Source of the DNA: Deinococcus roseus
Lineage (GTDB): Bacteria; Deinococcota; Deinococci; Deinococcales; Deinococcaceae
DNA: 64,000 nt
NCBI RefSeq assembly: GCF_014646895.1
Contig: NZ_BMOD01000016.1
Location: 47,841 to 111,840, forward strand
Reading direction: 5' to 3'
Position numbers and translations under genes: made by a program
In this document: positions 25,634 to 36,094 of the stretch, one piece after another
Layout: each line of letters begins with the position of its first letter
Numbering within the stretch: position 1 is the first letter of the stretch
Notes under the pieces: model-generated
What the model saw: the letters and a program-made list of their open reading frames with translations, nothing else
Told to the model about the DNA's origin: nothing
Database searches by the model: none

Positions 25634-25640
25634 GGTTTCC

Positions 25641-25646
25641 ATTCTA
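25641..25646 (-). promoter_or_regulatory. -10 box of the leaderless tkt promoter
   Basis: TAGAAT on the minus strand, seven bases before the ATG at 25633. It decides the tkt start. Confidence 0.5.
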
Positions 25647-25843
25647 TAGGCAACAGCAGCCAAATTGTGTCATTACCACACAAACAACCCGGTCCAAATT
25701 CGGGAAATTGCGTAGACAATACACAAAAAACCCTTTTCACTTTGGTGTCATCTGCACACTAAGGGGTTCAAACAGTGCCAGAAACAGGAGTGAGCGCTCA
25801 CATTCTGAAATGGGTTTTCAAGGTGTTTTCTGGAGCGGATTGG

Positions 25844-25893
25844 CCTCGTGACATCAACCTCGTGACTTCAAGAAGAGAGGAGGATTTCTCCTC
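25844..25893. terminator. Dps terminator hairpin preceded by a 14 bp tandem repeat
   Basis: GAGGAG and CTCCTC (25877-25893) form a six-base-pair stem just after the dps stop on the minus strand. Beyond it CCTCGTGACATCAA and CCTCGTGACTTCAA (25844-25857, 25858-25871) lie in direct succession with one difference. The stem is short, so termination is uncertain. Confidence 0.45.
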
Positions 25894-25897
25894 CCCT

Positions 25898-26428
25898 TCA
25901 GCGGGCGTTGCCTTCGCCCTGGGCAATTTCAAACAGAAACCAGATGCGCCTCTCGGTCAGGTCCAGCAACTCCTGAAGGATGTTCCCAGTGGGAGAATCC
26001 CGGTTCTCATCGCACACGTCAATGGCCTTGCGTTTGGCACGGGCCATCTGCTGGTTGTCTGCCAGCAAACGACGGATCATTTCTGGCGGAGAGACAAAAT
26101 CATCGTTGTCATCCTCAAGGGTCTGCAAAGCTGCAATGTGAGAAATGGACCTCAGGGTGGTCCCACCAATTTTGCGGATGCGCTCTGCCAGGATGTCTAC
26201 AGAATCCAGAATCTGCTCGGCCTGCTCATCAAAGAGCAAATGGTAATCCCGGAAGTGGGACCCGCTGAGGTGCCAGTGAAAATTCTTGGTCTTGATGTAC
26301 AGGGCCAGGGCATCGGCAATCAGGGGATTGACCGCCTCGGTGACGGCCTGCACCTCTTCGGGCTTCAGGTCGGTGGGGGTGGAGAGGGCTTCGGGGGCAG
26401 GATAAGATTTGAATTTTCTGGCTGGCAT
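25898..26428 (-). CDS. dps: Dps-family DNA-protection ferritin
   Basis: This 176-residue protein has the Dps ferroxidase signature: KNFHWHLSGSHFRDYHLLFDE, with His, Asp and Glu ligands at the dimer interface, followed by the second helix pair (ILDSVDILAERIRKIGG). Dps dodecamers bind DNA and oxidise and store iron using H2O2. The N-terminal tail (about 25 residues, MPARKFKSYPAPEALS) is basic at its start and may bind DNA or metal, as in Deinococcus Dps1. The ribosome site AGGAGA precedes the ATG at 26428. It is a single gene. Confidence 0.92.
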   Translation of the reverse strand: MPARKFKSYPAPEALSTPTDLKPEEVQAVTEAVNPLIADALALYIKTKNFHWHLSGSHFRDYHLLFDEQAEQILDSVDILAERIRKIGGTTLRSISHIAALQTLEDDNDDFVSPPEMIRRLLADNQQMARAKRKAIDVCDENRDSPTGNILQELLDLTERRIWFLFEIAQGEGNAR

Positions 26429-26535
26429 GGTGTTCTCCTCTGGAAGTCATGCTATGCAGGATTGGGGGATGAATCTGTAGCAAAATGCACCTGTGTGGGG
26501 CCTGCGGCTCCCGGCAAAAAATGCCCCGGTTATGC

Positions 26536-26564
26536 TTGACGAATAATGCATACTGGTATACAAT
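26536..26564 (+). promoter_or_regulatory. Near-consensus promoter upstream of the candidate small RNA
   Basis: TTGACG (26536-26541), a 17 bp spacer, and TACAAT (26559-26564). It fires toward two terminator hairpins and moeA. Confidence 0.7.
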
Positions 26565-26570
26565 GTAATC

Positions 26571-26631
26571 ATCAGTCGCCGTTAAAGGCGAATTTTTTGT
26601 TTTGGTCCTGCAGAGGGTGCAGGACTTTTTT
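26571..26631 (+). ncRNA. Candidate small RNA or attenuated leader upstream of moeA
   Basis: Transcription from the promoter at 26.55 kb would give an RNA of about 60 nt. It contains hairpin TCGCC/GGCGA (26576-26591) with six T, then GTCCTGCA/TGCAGGAC (26605-26625) with six T, an intrinsic terminator. No reading frame lies in it. It matches no RNA family that I can name. moeA has its own -10 box (TATGCT, 26659-26664), so the RNA need not be a moeA leader. Confidence 0.5.
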
Positions 26632-26670
26632 GATTTTTGATTTGAGGGGCAAAAACCGTATGCTCAGGTC

Positions 26671-27870
26671 ATGCAACGCTTGCATCGCCAGCAGATTGAC
26701 CTTGAAGAAGCCATTCACCTTTTGAAAGACACCCTGCCCCTTCCGGGCACCGAAATCCTTCCGCTCACACAGGCTGCAGGGCGTGTGCTCAGCCATGCTC
26801 TGGCTGCAACAGTGGACCACCCGAGTGTGGATGACAGTGCCATGGACGGCATTGCCTGCAGGTTGCAGGACAGCCAGAACACCCCCGTCATCCTCAAACT
26901 GGTTGGAGAATCCAGGGCTGGAGAGGGTTTTTCTGGGATTGTGAGTCCAGGAGAGTGTGTGCGGATTTACACAGGCGCTCCGGTTCCAGAAGGCGCAGAT
27001 GCCATTTGCAAGGTGGAAGACCTGCAGATTGAGGGGGATCAGGTGACTTTGCTGCATCCGGCCCGCAGCCAGGACATCCGGCACCGGGGGTCTGATTTTC
27101 AGACTGGGCAACTGGGGCTGCAAAAAGGAGATGTGCTCTCTGCGGCCAGACTCGCACTGGCCGCCAGCATGGGGCACCGTGAGGTGCAGGTTTACAGAAA
27201 ACTCCGGGTGGGCATCCTCTCCACGGGGGATGAGGTCATCGAGGTGGGTGAGCCTTTAAGCCCTGGTCAGGTGTACGACTCCAACAAGTACGGCCTTTAT
27301 GCGCAGTTGCTGGAACTGGGTCTGGAGCCTGTCTTGCTGCCCCATGCCACCGACCACATCGAGAAGGTCAAAGAGAACCTCAAAAATGCTGATCTGGATG
27401 TGCTCCTGACTTCAGGCGGGGTCAGCATGGGCAATTACGACATCGTGCGCGACCTGCTGTTTTCTGAAGGAGAAGTCAAGTTCTGGAAGGTGAACCTGCG
27501 CCCCGGTGGCCCTGCACTCTGTGGCCTCTGGCAGAGCCTTCCCGTGCTGGGTTTGCCTGGCAATCCAGTGTCTGCCCTGGTGGTCTTTGAGGTGCTGTTC
27601 AAGCCAGCGGTTTTTGCTTTGCTGGAACGCACAGATCCTCCACACCGCAGAGTCAAAGCCAGGGCAGGCAAAGCATTCAAAGCCGTTCCCAGAAAGACTG
27701 CTTACTGGCGGGCCCGCCTGTCTTTTGAAGGAGCGGAACTGGTGGTGCAGGACCTCAATGCCCCCCTCTCCAACATGCTGAGGGGACTGGCCTGGGCCAA
27801 CGCCCTGGTGGTGGTTCAGCCTGGAGCAGGGATTGAAGCTGGGGATCTTGCAGAGGTGATCTGGCTCTAA
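26671..27870 (+). CDS. moeA: Molybdopterin molybdenumtransferase MoeA
   Basis: This 399-residue enzyme inserts molybdate into adenylylated molybdopterin. Visible family features are DDSAMDG (near 50), RIYTGAPVPEGADA, GILSTGDEV, YDSNKYGL, LTSGGVSMGNYD and GLPGNPVSALV, spanning domains I to IV. TATGCT ends six bases before the ATG, so the transcript is probably leaderless. No other cofactor gene is in view. It converges with the carotenoid operon with a single base between the stop codons. Confidence 0.94.
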   Translation: MQRLHRQQIDLEEAIHLLKDTLPLPGTEILPLTQAAGRVLSHALAATVDHPSVDDSAMDGIACRLQDSQNTPVILKLVGESRAGEGFSGIVSPGECVRIYTGAPVPEGADAICKVEDLQIEGDQVTLLHPARSQDIRHRGSDFQTGQLGLQKGDVLSAARLALAASMGHREVQVYRKLRVGILSTGDEVIEVGEPLSPGQVYDSNKYGLYAQLLELGLEPVLLPHATDHIEKVKENLKNADLDVLLTSGGVSMGNYDIVRDLLFSEGEVKFWKVNLRPGGPALCGLWQSLPVLGLPGNPVSALVVFEVLFKPAVFALLERTDPPHRRVKARAGKAFKAVPRKTAYWRARLSFEGAELVVQDLNAPLSNMLRGLAWANALVVVQPGAGIEAGDLAEVIWL

Positions 27871-27871
27871 T

Positions 27872-29221
27872 TCATCCCTCATCTCGCGTTTTTTTCACCA
27901 GGGAACGGAATTCGGGCAGTGCTCCTGAGTAACCGGACAGGATGCTGAGGGGCACCCCTCCACCCGGATGCACCGTGCCTCCCACCTGACGCAGGTTTTT
28001 GATACCCTCGATGGTCCAGCCGTACCTGAGGGCCCCTTTCAGACCGTGGGGAGCACGGCCATACAATGCCCCCGAGTAAGCGGTTCTGGCGTAATCCTGG
28101 GGGGCCATGACGTTGTACTCCCGGATGCTGAGGGGATACCGCTGTTGCAGGATTTTCAGGATCTGCTCTGCGTAGGCTTCCTTGTTGGGGGTTTCCAGGG
28201 GTGGGCTGTTCACCATGATGAAGGCCTTTTTGCCGTCTGTGTGCACGTAAATGGTGGGGTCTCTGGGAAGCCGTTCGGCTTCAATGTCTGCCCATTCCTG
28301 GCGGTAGTTCTGGGGAAAGAGGATCTGGTGTCCCAGCCCTCTGTCTTCAAAAAGGTGGGCCTGCAGGGTGAAACCGCTGATGGTGAGTTCTTCCTGCGGA
28401 ATGTCTTTGCCCAGGCTTTTCAGGGTGAAATTGCGGTCCATGCTGCTGACCACCCAGTCGGGCTGAAAATCCCCTTTGTCGGTCTGCACCCGGGTGATGC
28501 GGCTCCCCGTGGTTTCCAGACCCAGCACTTTTGTACCGTACACGAACTCCACGCCACGCTGCTTCAGGGTTTTCTCAAGGCTCTGGGCCACAGCTGCAAA
28601 TCCGCCCTGCACGTGCCACACCCCCAGCCCCAGTTCCACCCAGGCAATGTTGTGCAGGATGGCAGGTGCCTTGTAGGGGTTTGCTCCGGCGTAGGTGGCA
28701 AACCTCAGGAAGAAGGTTTTGAGGTACTTGCTGGTGGGTTCCAGCAACTGTTCCAGCGTCAGGCCTGGACGGGCTTTCAGGCCATGCTTGAGGGCATACT
28801 GCATCAGGGCCGGAGGGGTGGGAGGCGGGCCGTACAGAAAGGTGTTTCTGGCCCCGTTGTACATGTCTCTGGCCACCATCAACAGATCCCGGTAGGAATC
28901 GGCCTCGCTGTAATTGAGTTCCTGGAAGGTGCGTTCCATGTTGCGGTAAGGCTTGAAGATGCGGCCATCTGCAAAATGGTAGGTGCTGGTGGGGTTCATT
29001 TCCTTGAAGGTGGGGGGAACGGCGTGCAGGCGGTTGAAAAGCTCACGCATCACCTCGGGCATGGTGATCACGGTGGGTCCGGTGGGGATGCCCTGCCAGC
29101 CTTCGGCTTTGCCTCCCACCTGGGTTTTTTGCTCCAGAACTGTGACTTGATGTCCTTCGAGGAGGAGCCGGGCTGCTGCTGCAAGCCCCGAAAATCCTGC
29201 TCCGATCACCACGCATTTCAT
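27872..29221 (-). CDS. crtD: Carotenoid desaturase, CrtD-like (C-3',4' desaturase)
   Basis: This 449-residue flavoprotein has an N-terminal dinucleotide fold VIGAGFSGLAAAARL with VGGKAEGW, the CrtD-type GPTVITMPEVMRELF, and the C-terminal carotenoid-desaturase signature QVGGTVHPGGGVPLSILSG. In Deinococcus the related enzyme introduces the 3',4' double bond on the acyclic end of the deinoxanthin precursor. Phytoene desaturase (CrtI) is an alternative, but the GPTVITM segment and the neighbours favour CrtD. The ATG follows GAGGAG. It is the last gene of the carotenoid cluster, 160 bp after the glycosyltransferase. Confidence 0.82.
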   Translation of the reverse strand: MKCVVIGAGFSGLAAAARLLLEGHQVTVLEQKTQVGGKAEGWQGIPTGPTVITMPEVMRELFNRLHAVPPTFKEMNPTSTYHFADGRIFKPYRNMERTFQELNYSEADSYRDLLMVARDMYNGARNTFLYGPPPTPPALMQYALKHGLKARPGLTLEQLLEPTSKYLKTFFLRFATYAGANPYKAPAILHNIAWVELGLGVWHVQGGFAAVAQSLEKTLKQRGVEFVYGTKVLGLETTGSRITRVQTDKGDFQPDWVVSSMDRNFTLKSLGKDIPQEELTISGFTLQAHLFEDRGLGHQILFPQNYRQEWADIEAERLPRDPTIYVHTDGKKAFIMVNSPPLETPNKEAYAEQILKILQQRYPLSIREYNVMAPQDYARTAYSGALYGRAPHGLKGALRYGWTIEGIKNLRQVGGTVHPGGGVPLSILSGYSGALPEFRSLVKKTRDEG

Positions 29222-29381
29222 GTTGTTGCTCCTCAGAAGGGGGGCCTTCTGCCATCGATTGAAACACCCAGCTTTGCTGGATAAAAAGCACTGTTGCGGT
29301 TTGATGCAAGCTCTCAGGCACAGGGTACCTGAGTGGGGACTGAGTTTGGTCCGGGTTCGACCTTCATCAATTTAGCAAACT

Positions 29382-30442
29382 TTAACCTGAGTAGTTTCTG
29401 CCCTTCCAGTTGTATTTTTTCTGTAAAGAACGCCAGTAAATCGGCAGGGCCAGCAGGGGGCTGAACGGCACCGTAGCCACCTCCAGCAAATCTGCTCTGG
29501 ACCTGCGCCCCGAGGTGGCGTTGACCACCCCACGCTCCAGCAAACCCAGCAGCAACAGGGGTCTGAAAGCCGGAACGAAGAGGGGCAGGGTGTAGGCGCT
29601 CAGGTGAAGTAAGGCAGAGACAAGCACCAGTGCACGGCTGTTGCCATGAAAAGCACGCAAATTCTTGCCAAACCCCTCCACAATCTCGGGGTAACTGTGG
29701 TACATCCTCACGCTGATCAATTGCTGGCCCAGGGCCAGGGAAAGCCTGCCGCCTGCTTTTTTGATGCGCCTTGCCAGATGTACATCTTCCAGCACTTTGT
29801 TTTTGACCCCGGCATGGCCAGAGATGCGCCCATAGCTTTCTTTTCTGAACACCATCACCTGACCGTTGCCTGCACTGGCCGCAGCAAAAGGCAACCCAAT
29901 GAACAGATAGGGAAAAAAGCACAACAGCACATCGTCGATCAGGGGCACCAGGGCGCGTTCTGCAAACGTGTGGGTCTCCTGTCTGGGGTAAACGCTCAGC
30001 AGATCTGCACGGGTGTCCTGCAATCTGTTCAGCACGCTTTTCAGGGCTCCGGGGTGCCAGAACACATCTGCATCGGTGAAGACCAGCACCTCCCCCTGTG
30101 CCACCTGAGACAACTGGTGGCACGCCCAGTTTTTGCCCACCCATCCAGCAGGAAGGGGTTTTCCAGACAGCAGTTTCAACTGGGGGTGATGGATTTGCAA
30201 CTGTCTGACCACCTCTGCAGTGCCATCTGTGGACTGGTCGTCCAGCACCAGCACCTCGAAAGCAGGCTGGACCAGCAGGAGCGGCAGGGTTTTTCGCAGG
30301 TTCTCCGCTTCGTTGCGGGCTGGAATCAGGAGGGACACCCTGGGCTGACTGACAGGGATTGCCGGTTTCAACCTTGGAAACATCTGGGCATTGATCAGGG
30401 CAATCCCCAGTTTGGTCAGCAAGAAAGCGGTCAGAAAACCTT

Positions 30443-30446
<4 letters not shown>
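29382..30446 (-). CDS. Family 2 glycosyltransferase in the carotenoid cluster
   Basis: This 354-residue protein has an N-terminal membrane helix, a GT-A domain with SLLIPARNEAENL, LDDQSTDGT (69-76) and the DxD metal site Asp125-Ala-Asp127, then KNKVLEDVHLARRIKKAG, and C-terminal membrane helices. It resembles CruC/HpnB-type membrane glycosyltransferases. Beside crt genes it probably adds a sugar to the 1'-hydroxyl made by CruF. It overlaps the acyltransferase by four bases, as expected for a glycosyl-acyl pair. The sugar donor cannot be told. Confidence 0.85.
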
Positions 30447-31096
<650 letters not shown>

Positions 31097-32529
31097 GCCA
31101 GACCTCCCATCAAGACCAGGGTCAGAAGACCTGCTGGATACATGCCCAGCAGCAGCAATCCGGTGGGCAGAAAGAGGGCTTCGATGCGGTAGGCCCAGGC
31201 GAAATCCAGGGGTTTCAGTTCAGGGGCCAGTTTCTTCAGCAGGAAAGCCAGACCCACCCCAACGGCGTACCAGGCGAGGAAATTCTGTACAGGCACCCCA
31301 TGGTAGGCATTCAGAAACTGTCCGGGCTGCCAGGACCAGTACCCTTGCTGGACCATCAGGGGTTCCAGTCCGATGTCCCAGGCCACCAGCAAAAGGCCCG
31401 TGCGCCAGGGGTTGCCTTTTGCCAGCAGGTAAGCAGAAAGGGTCATGGCCCACCAGCCCAGCGGCACAATCAGGGGAACGCCAAAAAGGGTCGGGCCTGG
31501 AGGGTCATAGGTGTAGTGTCCGAAAGGAAAGCCTGTTCTGCTGCCCAGCACCTCAATGCCCAGCCCCAGTCCGAAAGTCAGGGCAAACAGCAGGAAGGCT
31601 TTTCCTCGGACCGCCTCATAGGCCCAAAGCAAAGCAGCCACAGCCAGAGATCCCGTGGAAAGGGTGGCCAGCAGGGGAAACCCATCAGGCCACAGCGGAA
31701 CCGGGATTTTCAGCAAAGCGTAGAGCACCAGAAAACCCGTCCAGGGTCGGACAGATTTTGACAGTCTGAACCAGCGCTTCAACGCTTCTGGGTGCAAGAA
31801 CAGCAAGAGGCCCTGCACCACCAGCAAATTGGTGATCAGGAAAAAGGTGGCCTCCTCGATGGGAAGGCCAAACGGTCTGAAAGGCAGGGAGTATTTTGTG
31901 CTGATGTCCCAGATGCCAAAAGTGTTGATGGCCAGGGCATCGGTGATCCACAGGTAAAGGGTGGGCACCAACAGGCCCACCCAGAACACCCGCCGGTTGC
32001 TGAGGATCAAATCGCCTCCAAAAGCCCACTGGAAGGCAATCACCGGACAGGCCCAGGCCAGGATCAGGCCCAGGTAATACCCCTGCTGCGTGAACAGCAA
32101 AGCTGCACCCAGAAAACTGAGGCCTCCCCACAGCAGGGTGCCCCAGAGGCGGGCAGCTTTAAAACCCAGCTTTGGCGCCGCCCAGCGCCGCATCAGGAAA
32201 AACACCCACAGACCGGCAATCAGGGGTTGCACCAGAAAGAAAAAATACTCCTCAATGGGCACGTACCCGATCACGGCGCTCACCCGGTCTGCAGGGTATT
32301 GCCAGACCCCCTTGTAAATCAGGAAGTTGTCCCAGGGGGTGGTGTAAACCAGTGCCAGCAGGGGCAGGAAAAAATAAAATCCCAGTGCCCAGCGGTTCTC
32401 CGGGCGGTAATTCCCGGCCAGCGGTTGTTTGCGGGTTTCCCACAAGGTGACCAGCAGCAACAAACCCAGCAGGGGCAGGGTGAAAATGAAGTGGTATTCC
32501 CAGTACGTCATGTCCATCCCTGCTTTCTG

Positions 32530-34083
32530 CTAGCGGCGCGATTTGGGGCTTCTGGAGAGGTCTTTCAGGAGGGTGCGGGCGGTGTTGCGGCCACTGGCCC
32601 CCATGATTCCGCCCCCCGGGTGGGTGCTGGCCCCGGTCAAATACAGGTTTTTCAGGGTGGGCCAGCGGTATTCACTGGCTCCCAGAAAAGGCCGCATGGC
32701 GAACATCTGGTCCATGCCCATTTCCAGGTGCATCACGTTGCCGCTCCTCAGGCCCAGGTTGTCATGAAGCCACTGGGGCGTTTGTACGAGTTCGCCCACA
32801 ATCTGCTCACGGGTGCCGGGAGCGTAATGTTCAAAGGCATTCAAAATGGCATCTCTGGCTTCTGTGCTGCGCTCTGCCCAGGTTCCTCTGGCAAGCTTGA
32901 ACGGGTAATACTGCGCCCACAGCCAGAGCACTTCCCCATCGGGTGGTGCCAGGGAGTCGTCAATGCTGCTGAAACTCATGGCAATGATGGGTGGGTCCGA
33001 GGTGGGCTCCCCGGAGAGGTATTCCCCGTACGCTTTCAGCAGTTGCTGTTCGTTTTTGATCAGCAGGCCCAGACCCACCCGCGATTCCGGTTCATGGTGC
33101 TTGCGGTACTGCACCTTGCCTTTTAAAGCCAGACGCAGCACCATGCCAAACCCGTTTCCGGTGCGCACCTGACGGGCCAGTTCGGGCACCTTGTCTGCCG
33201 GAAGGGCGTCCACGGTCTGCAAAACATGGGTTCCGCTGACCACGGCTCTGGCGGTGTACACGTCGCCATCCTGCAGGCGCACCCCCACGGCACGTTCCCC
33301 TTCTGTCAGGATGTCTTTGATGGGAGCGCTGAGGAAAATCTGGCCTCCGTGGGCCTCAACGGCCCGCTTTAAAGCCAGGGTGAGGCCACCGCTGCCTCCT
33401 CTGGGACGGGCCACCCCACCCACGTGGTACAGGGGGTGCCACAGCAGAAAAGGAGCGCTCATGGTTTCGGTGGGTGGAGGTCCAGACTGGGCCGCCATCC
33501 AGGTGAGGGGCGCGCGCACCCGTTCTTCCGAAAAGTATTCTTTTGCGACCTCGCCATAAGGCCGCATGATGTGCGTCAGTTTCTGCTGCCAGTCTTTCTG
33601 CATCCCTGAGCCCCACACCAGATGCTTTCCCAGGTCCAGGGGGTTGGGGGCGGTCAGGAAAGCCTCATTGACGCTTTTCGCAAAAGGCGTCCAGTCCTGC
33701 ACAAAACGCTGGTAGGCCTCTCCCTGACCGGGGAAGATTTTGTCCAGTTCATGGGCGGTTTTGTTCAAATCACGCCAGACAAACCAGGGGGTCTCTCCAT
33801 CCGAGCAGTGAAACAGCGGATCCAGTTCCAGGTACTGCAGGCCGTACCGCTCCAGTTCCAGTTCCTGCACAATCGGGGTCATGCGGATCAGGATGTGGGC
33901 ACTGCCGCCATAATCGAAGCGGTAACCGCTGACCACCTCTTCGGTGGAAACCGCTCCACCCACCAGGTGCCGTTTCTCAAAGACTGCCACCCGGTAACCT
34001 GCGCGTGCAGCGTAGGCTGCTGTGACCAGACTGTTGTGCCCTGCTCCAATGACGATCACATCGTAGTCCAAGCTGCCCCCCAA
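32530..34083 (-). CDS. crtO: CrtO-type beta-carotene ketolase
   Basis: This protein of about 517 residues has an N-terminal FAD fold (DVIVIGAGHNSLVTAAYAARAG), LVGGAVSTEEVVSGYRFDYGG and a C-terminal NLYLTGASTHPGGGIMGASGRN. These are characteristic of CrtO, which places the 4-keto group on beta rings of Deinococcus carotenoids. It is the first gene of the cluster. No ATG is available; the longest frame starts at TTG 34083 (GGSLDYD), and TTG at 34071, four bases after a GGGGGG run, is an alternative. The cyclase/CruF gene follows 12 bp later. Confidence 0.88.
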   Translation of the reverse strand: MGGSLDYDVIVIGAGHNSLVTAAYAARAGYRVAVFEKRHLVGGAVSTEEVVSGYRFDYGGSAHILIRMTPIVQELELERYGLQYLELDPLFHCSDGETPWFVWRDLNKTAHELDKIFPGQGEAYQRFVQDWTPFAKSVNEAFLTAPNPLDLGKHLVWGSGMQKDWQQKLTHIMRPYGEVAKEYFSEERVRAPLTWMAAQSGPPPTETMSAPFLLWHPLYHVGGVARPRGGSGGLTLALKRAVEAHGGQIFLSAPIKDILTEGERAVGVRLQDGDVYTARAVVSGTHVLQTVDALPADKVPELARQVRTGNGFGMVLRLALKGKVQYRKHHEPESRVGLGLLIKNEQQLLKAYGEYLSGEPTSDPPIIAMSFSSIDDSLAPPDGEVLWLWAQYYPFKLARGTWAERSTEARDAILNAFEHYAPGTREQIVGELVQTPQWLHDNLGLRSGNVMHLEMGMDQMFAMRPFLGASEYRWPTLKNLYLTGASTHPGGGIMGASGRNTARTLLKDLSRSPKSRR

Positions 34084-34402
34084 AAAGATGTGTTTTCATG
34101 CTAACACGCTTCTTTTGGGGATTCTGGAGTGGAGGTGAAAAGAGGGTAAGGTGCCCTACAAAAGAACAGCAAACCGTAAAAAATCCTCTTTTCAGAGCAT
34201 TCAACACTGTATTTTTTTTTACAAATGCAGGCTGGCTTAAGAGACTTAAGAGAAATTGAAGGTTTCATGAAGCCCCTGATGTGACCGCAGAAGAAGGTTC
34301 AAAAAATGTAACGCTTATGATGACCTCAGGTTCATTGGAACACTTGGCTGCACACTGGATTTTCCTCCAGTGGACCAGATCTTTTGCTGGTAGGAGACCT
34401 TC
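34084..34402. other. Spacer between crtO and the papain-like protease gene
   Basis: Both flanking genes read outward, so their promoters must lie here. I see a nine-T run (34212-34220) and a tandem repeat CTTAAGAGA (34236-34244, 34245-34253), but no confident promoter boxes and no gene. Confidence 0.4.
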
Positions 34403-36022
34403 ATGAAAAGACTGAACTTTCTGACCGTTTTGCTGGTCCTCACCGCCTGCGCCCAGACCCCTGGCGGACCTGCTCCCCTTCCTGGTGGCTTCTCGGGCGA
34501 CGCACCCAAAGGTGCAGAGTCTGTTTCAGAGAGCGATTTCCGTTCGCACATCAACGATCCCGGCGCACAGGTCTACACCCCAGAGCAGGAACAGAAAGAT
34601 GCAGAAGCCCAGGCCAAACGGGACGCAGCCAACCAGAAGGTGGTCACCGACTTCCTGGCGGCCCATCCAGAACTGACCGACCTGAAAGAACTGATCCTCA
34701 ACATCCCCAAACCAGAAGCCAACAAACTGAGGCCCCTGCCAGACGGCAACTTTGAATTGATCATCGAGGACAACCAGGAGCAGGACCAGAAGATCATCAC
34801 CCTGGGCCAGAAATTCAAACTGGCTGAACTGGCCCGCAGCATCGAAAATTTTCCCAGACAGAGCAACCAGTTCGGGCTGTATGAGCTCTTTTACCCCAAC
34901 GTGCCCGAAACTTACCGCAACCGCCTGGAGCTTCCAGCCCCTGAAACCGTCAAAACCGCAGATGTGCAAACCCTGCTGAACCTGAATGCCCGCATTGCCG
35001 ATGTCTACAGAGACATCGTGATCAAAATTCCCGATCCCACCAAACCCATAGGCTGGGTGGGCGATCCCACCAAGGAAACCGGCTATCTGGACGGCAGTGA
35101 CCGCACCAACTCTGCAGCCAGTTGCTCGGCCTTCAAAACAGATGGCATTTACAACACCTTTGACTGGCCCCTCAAGTATTACGCCACCTCAGTGAAAAAC
35201 CAGGGGGGACGCGGCAGCTGTGTGGGATTTGCCATCACCTCCGCCACCGAATTGCAGACGGCCAAGGAAAAAGGCAAATGGACCAACCTCTCCGAGCAGT
35301 CTTTCTACAACCGCATCGCCGGGCACTGGCAGCCCAGAGCCTACGGAGATGGTGCAGACACCACCTTCATTTACAACACCTCTGCAGCAGAGAACTATCA
35401 CTTTGCCTATGAGAGCCAGTGGGGCTACAATGCTTCCCTCAGCCGTTCTGACATCAAAAACGCCGCAGATGAGCTGATCGGATACAGCAACTCCTGTACC
35501 GGGTATGCAGATTCCTACTGCTCCAACACTGCAGCACAGAGCAAATTCTGGTGCCTGTTCCTGCTGGGTCAAAATTACTGCATGTACCTCCCCAAACCCG
35601 TCACTGCGGCCTCCCCGGCCATCGTTCCCAGAGGGCAACTGGAGCTGTGGGATGCCACCAACAAAGATTTGTCTGTGGCCTACATGATCCTGACCCTGGC
35701 CTTTGGCAACACCGTGGTGGCCAGCCTGGACGTGATGCCCAGCTGGGACAACGCCAACTCCAACGGCTTTGCACGTTCACGGGCTTACGACCTGCAAATT
35801 GGAAGCCCCAGCCGCGGTGGTCACGCTGTCAACATCACCGGGTTCATCACCAACGAAAAACTGGCCACCAAATTGCCCAATGCTCCCCAGGGCGGTGGCG
35901 GCGGTTACTTCATCGTCAAGAACTCCTGGGGCGCTTGCTGGAAAGACGGCGGCTACATCTACATCCCGTTTGATTACATGAAAAACTACGGTTACTCTGC
36001 CATCCGGGTGTTCGTGGATTGA
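34403..36022 (+). CDS. Papain-like (C1A) cysteine protease lipoprotein
   Basis: This 539-residue protein has a lipoprotein signal (VLTAC, Cys16), a 240-residue N-terminal region that may act as a linker or propeptide, and a papain-type catalytic domain. The oxyanion Gln and nucleophile Cys273 lie in KNQGGRGSCVGFA, His474 in RGGHAVNITGF, and Asn507 in VKNSWGACW. The domain contains extra cysteines (YSNSCTGYADSYC) that may pair outside the cytoplasm. It is predicted to be tethered to the envelope and to degrade proteins or peptides. The ATG at 34403 follows TAGGAG. It is a single gene with a strong terminator. Confidence 0.9.
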   Translation: MKRLNFLTVLLVLTACAQTPGGPAPLPGGFSGDAPKGAESVSESDFRSHINDPGAQVYTPEQEQKDAEAQAKRDAANQKVVTDFLAAHPELTDLKELILNIPKPEANKLRPLPDGNFELIIEDNQEQDQKIITLGQKFKLAELARSIENFPRQSNQFGLYELFYPNVPETYRNRLELPAPETVKTADVQTLLNLNARIADVYRDIVIKIPDPTKPIGWVGDPTKETGYLDGSDRTNSAASCSAFKTDGIYNTFDWPLKYYATSVKNQGGRGSCVGFAITSATELQTAKEKGKWTNLSEQSFYNRIAGHWQPRAYGDGADTTFIYNTSAAENYHFAYESQWGYNASLSRSDIKNAADELIGYSNSCTGYADSYCSNTAAQSKFWCLFLLGQNYCMYLPKPVTAASPAIVPRGQLELWDATNKDLSVAYMILTLAFGNTVVASLDVMPSWDNANSNGFARSRAYDLQIGSPSRGGHAVNITGFITNEKLATKLPNAPQGGGGGYFIVKNSWGACWKDGGYIYIPFDYMKNYGYSAIRVFVD

Positions 36023-36040
36023 GCTTTCATCAGAACAAAA

Positions 36041-36066
36041 ACCAGGGTTTGAAGCCCTGGTTTTTT
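36041..36066 (+). terminator. Intrinsic terminator of the protease gene
   Basis: CCAGGG and CCCTGG pair around TTTGAAG, followed by six T. Confidence 0.85.
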
Positions 36067-36094
36067 GTTTTCTGGTTTTTTGTGGTTTCAGGGC

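Noticed and set aside
26529..26547. Possible radiation/desiccation response motif near dps and moeA
   Set aside because: TTATG and AATAA are present but the inner bases and spacing do not match the 17 bp consensus TTATGTCATTGACATAA.
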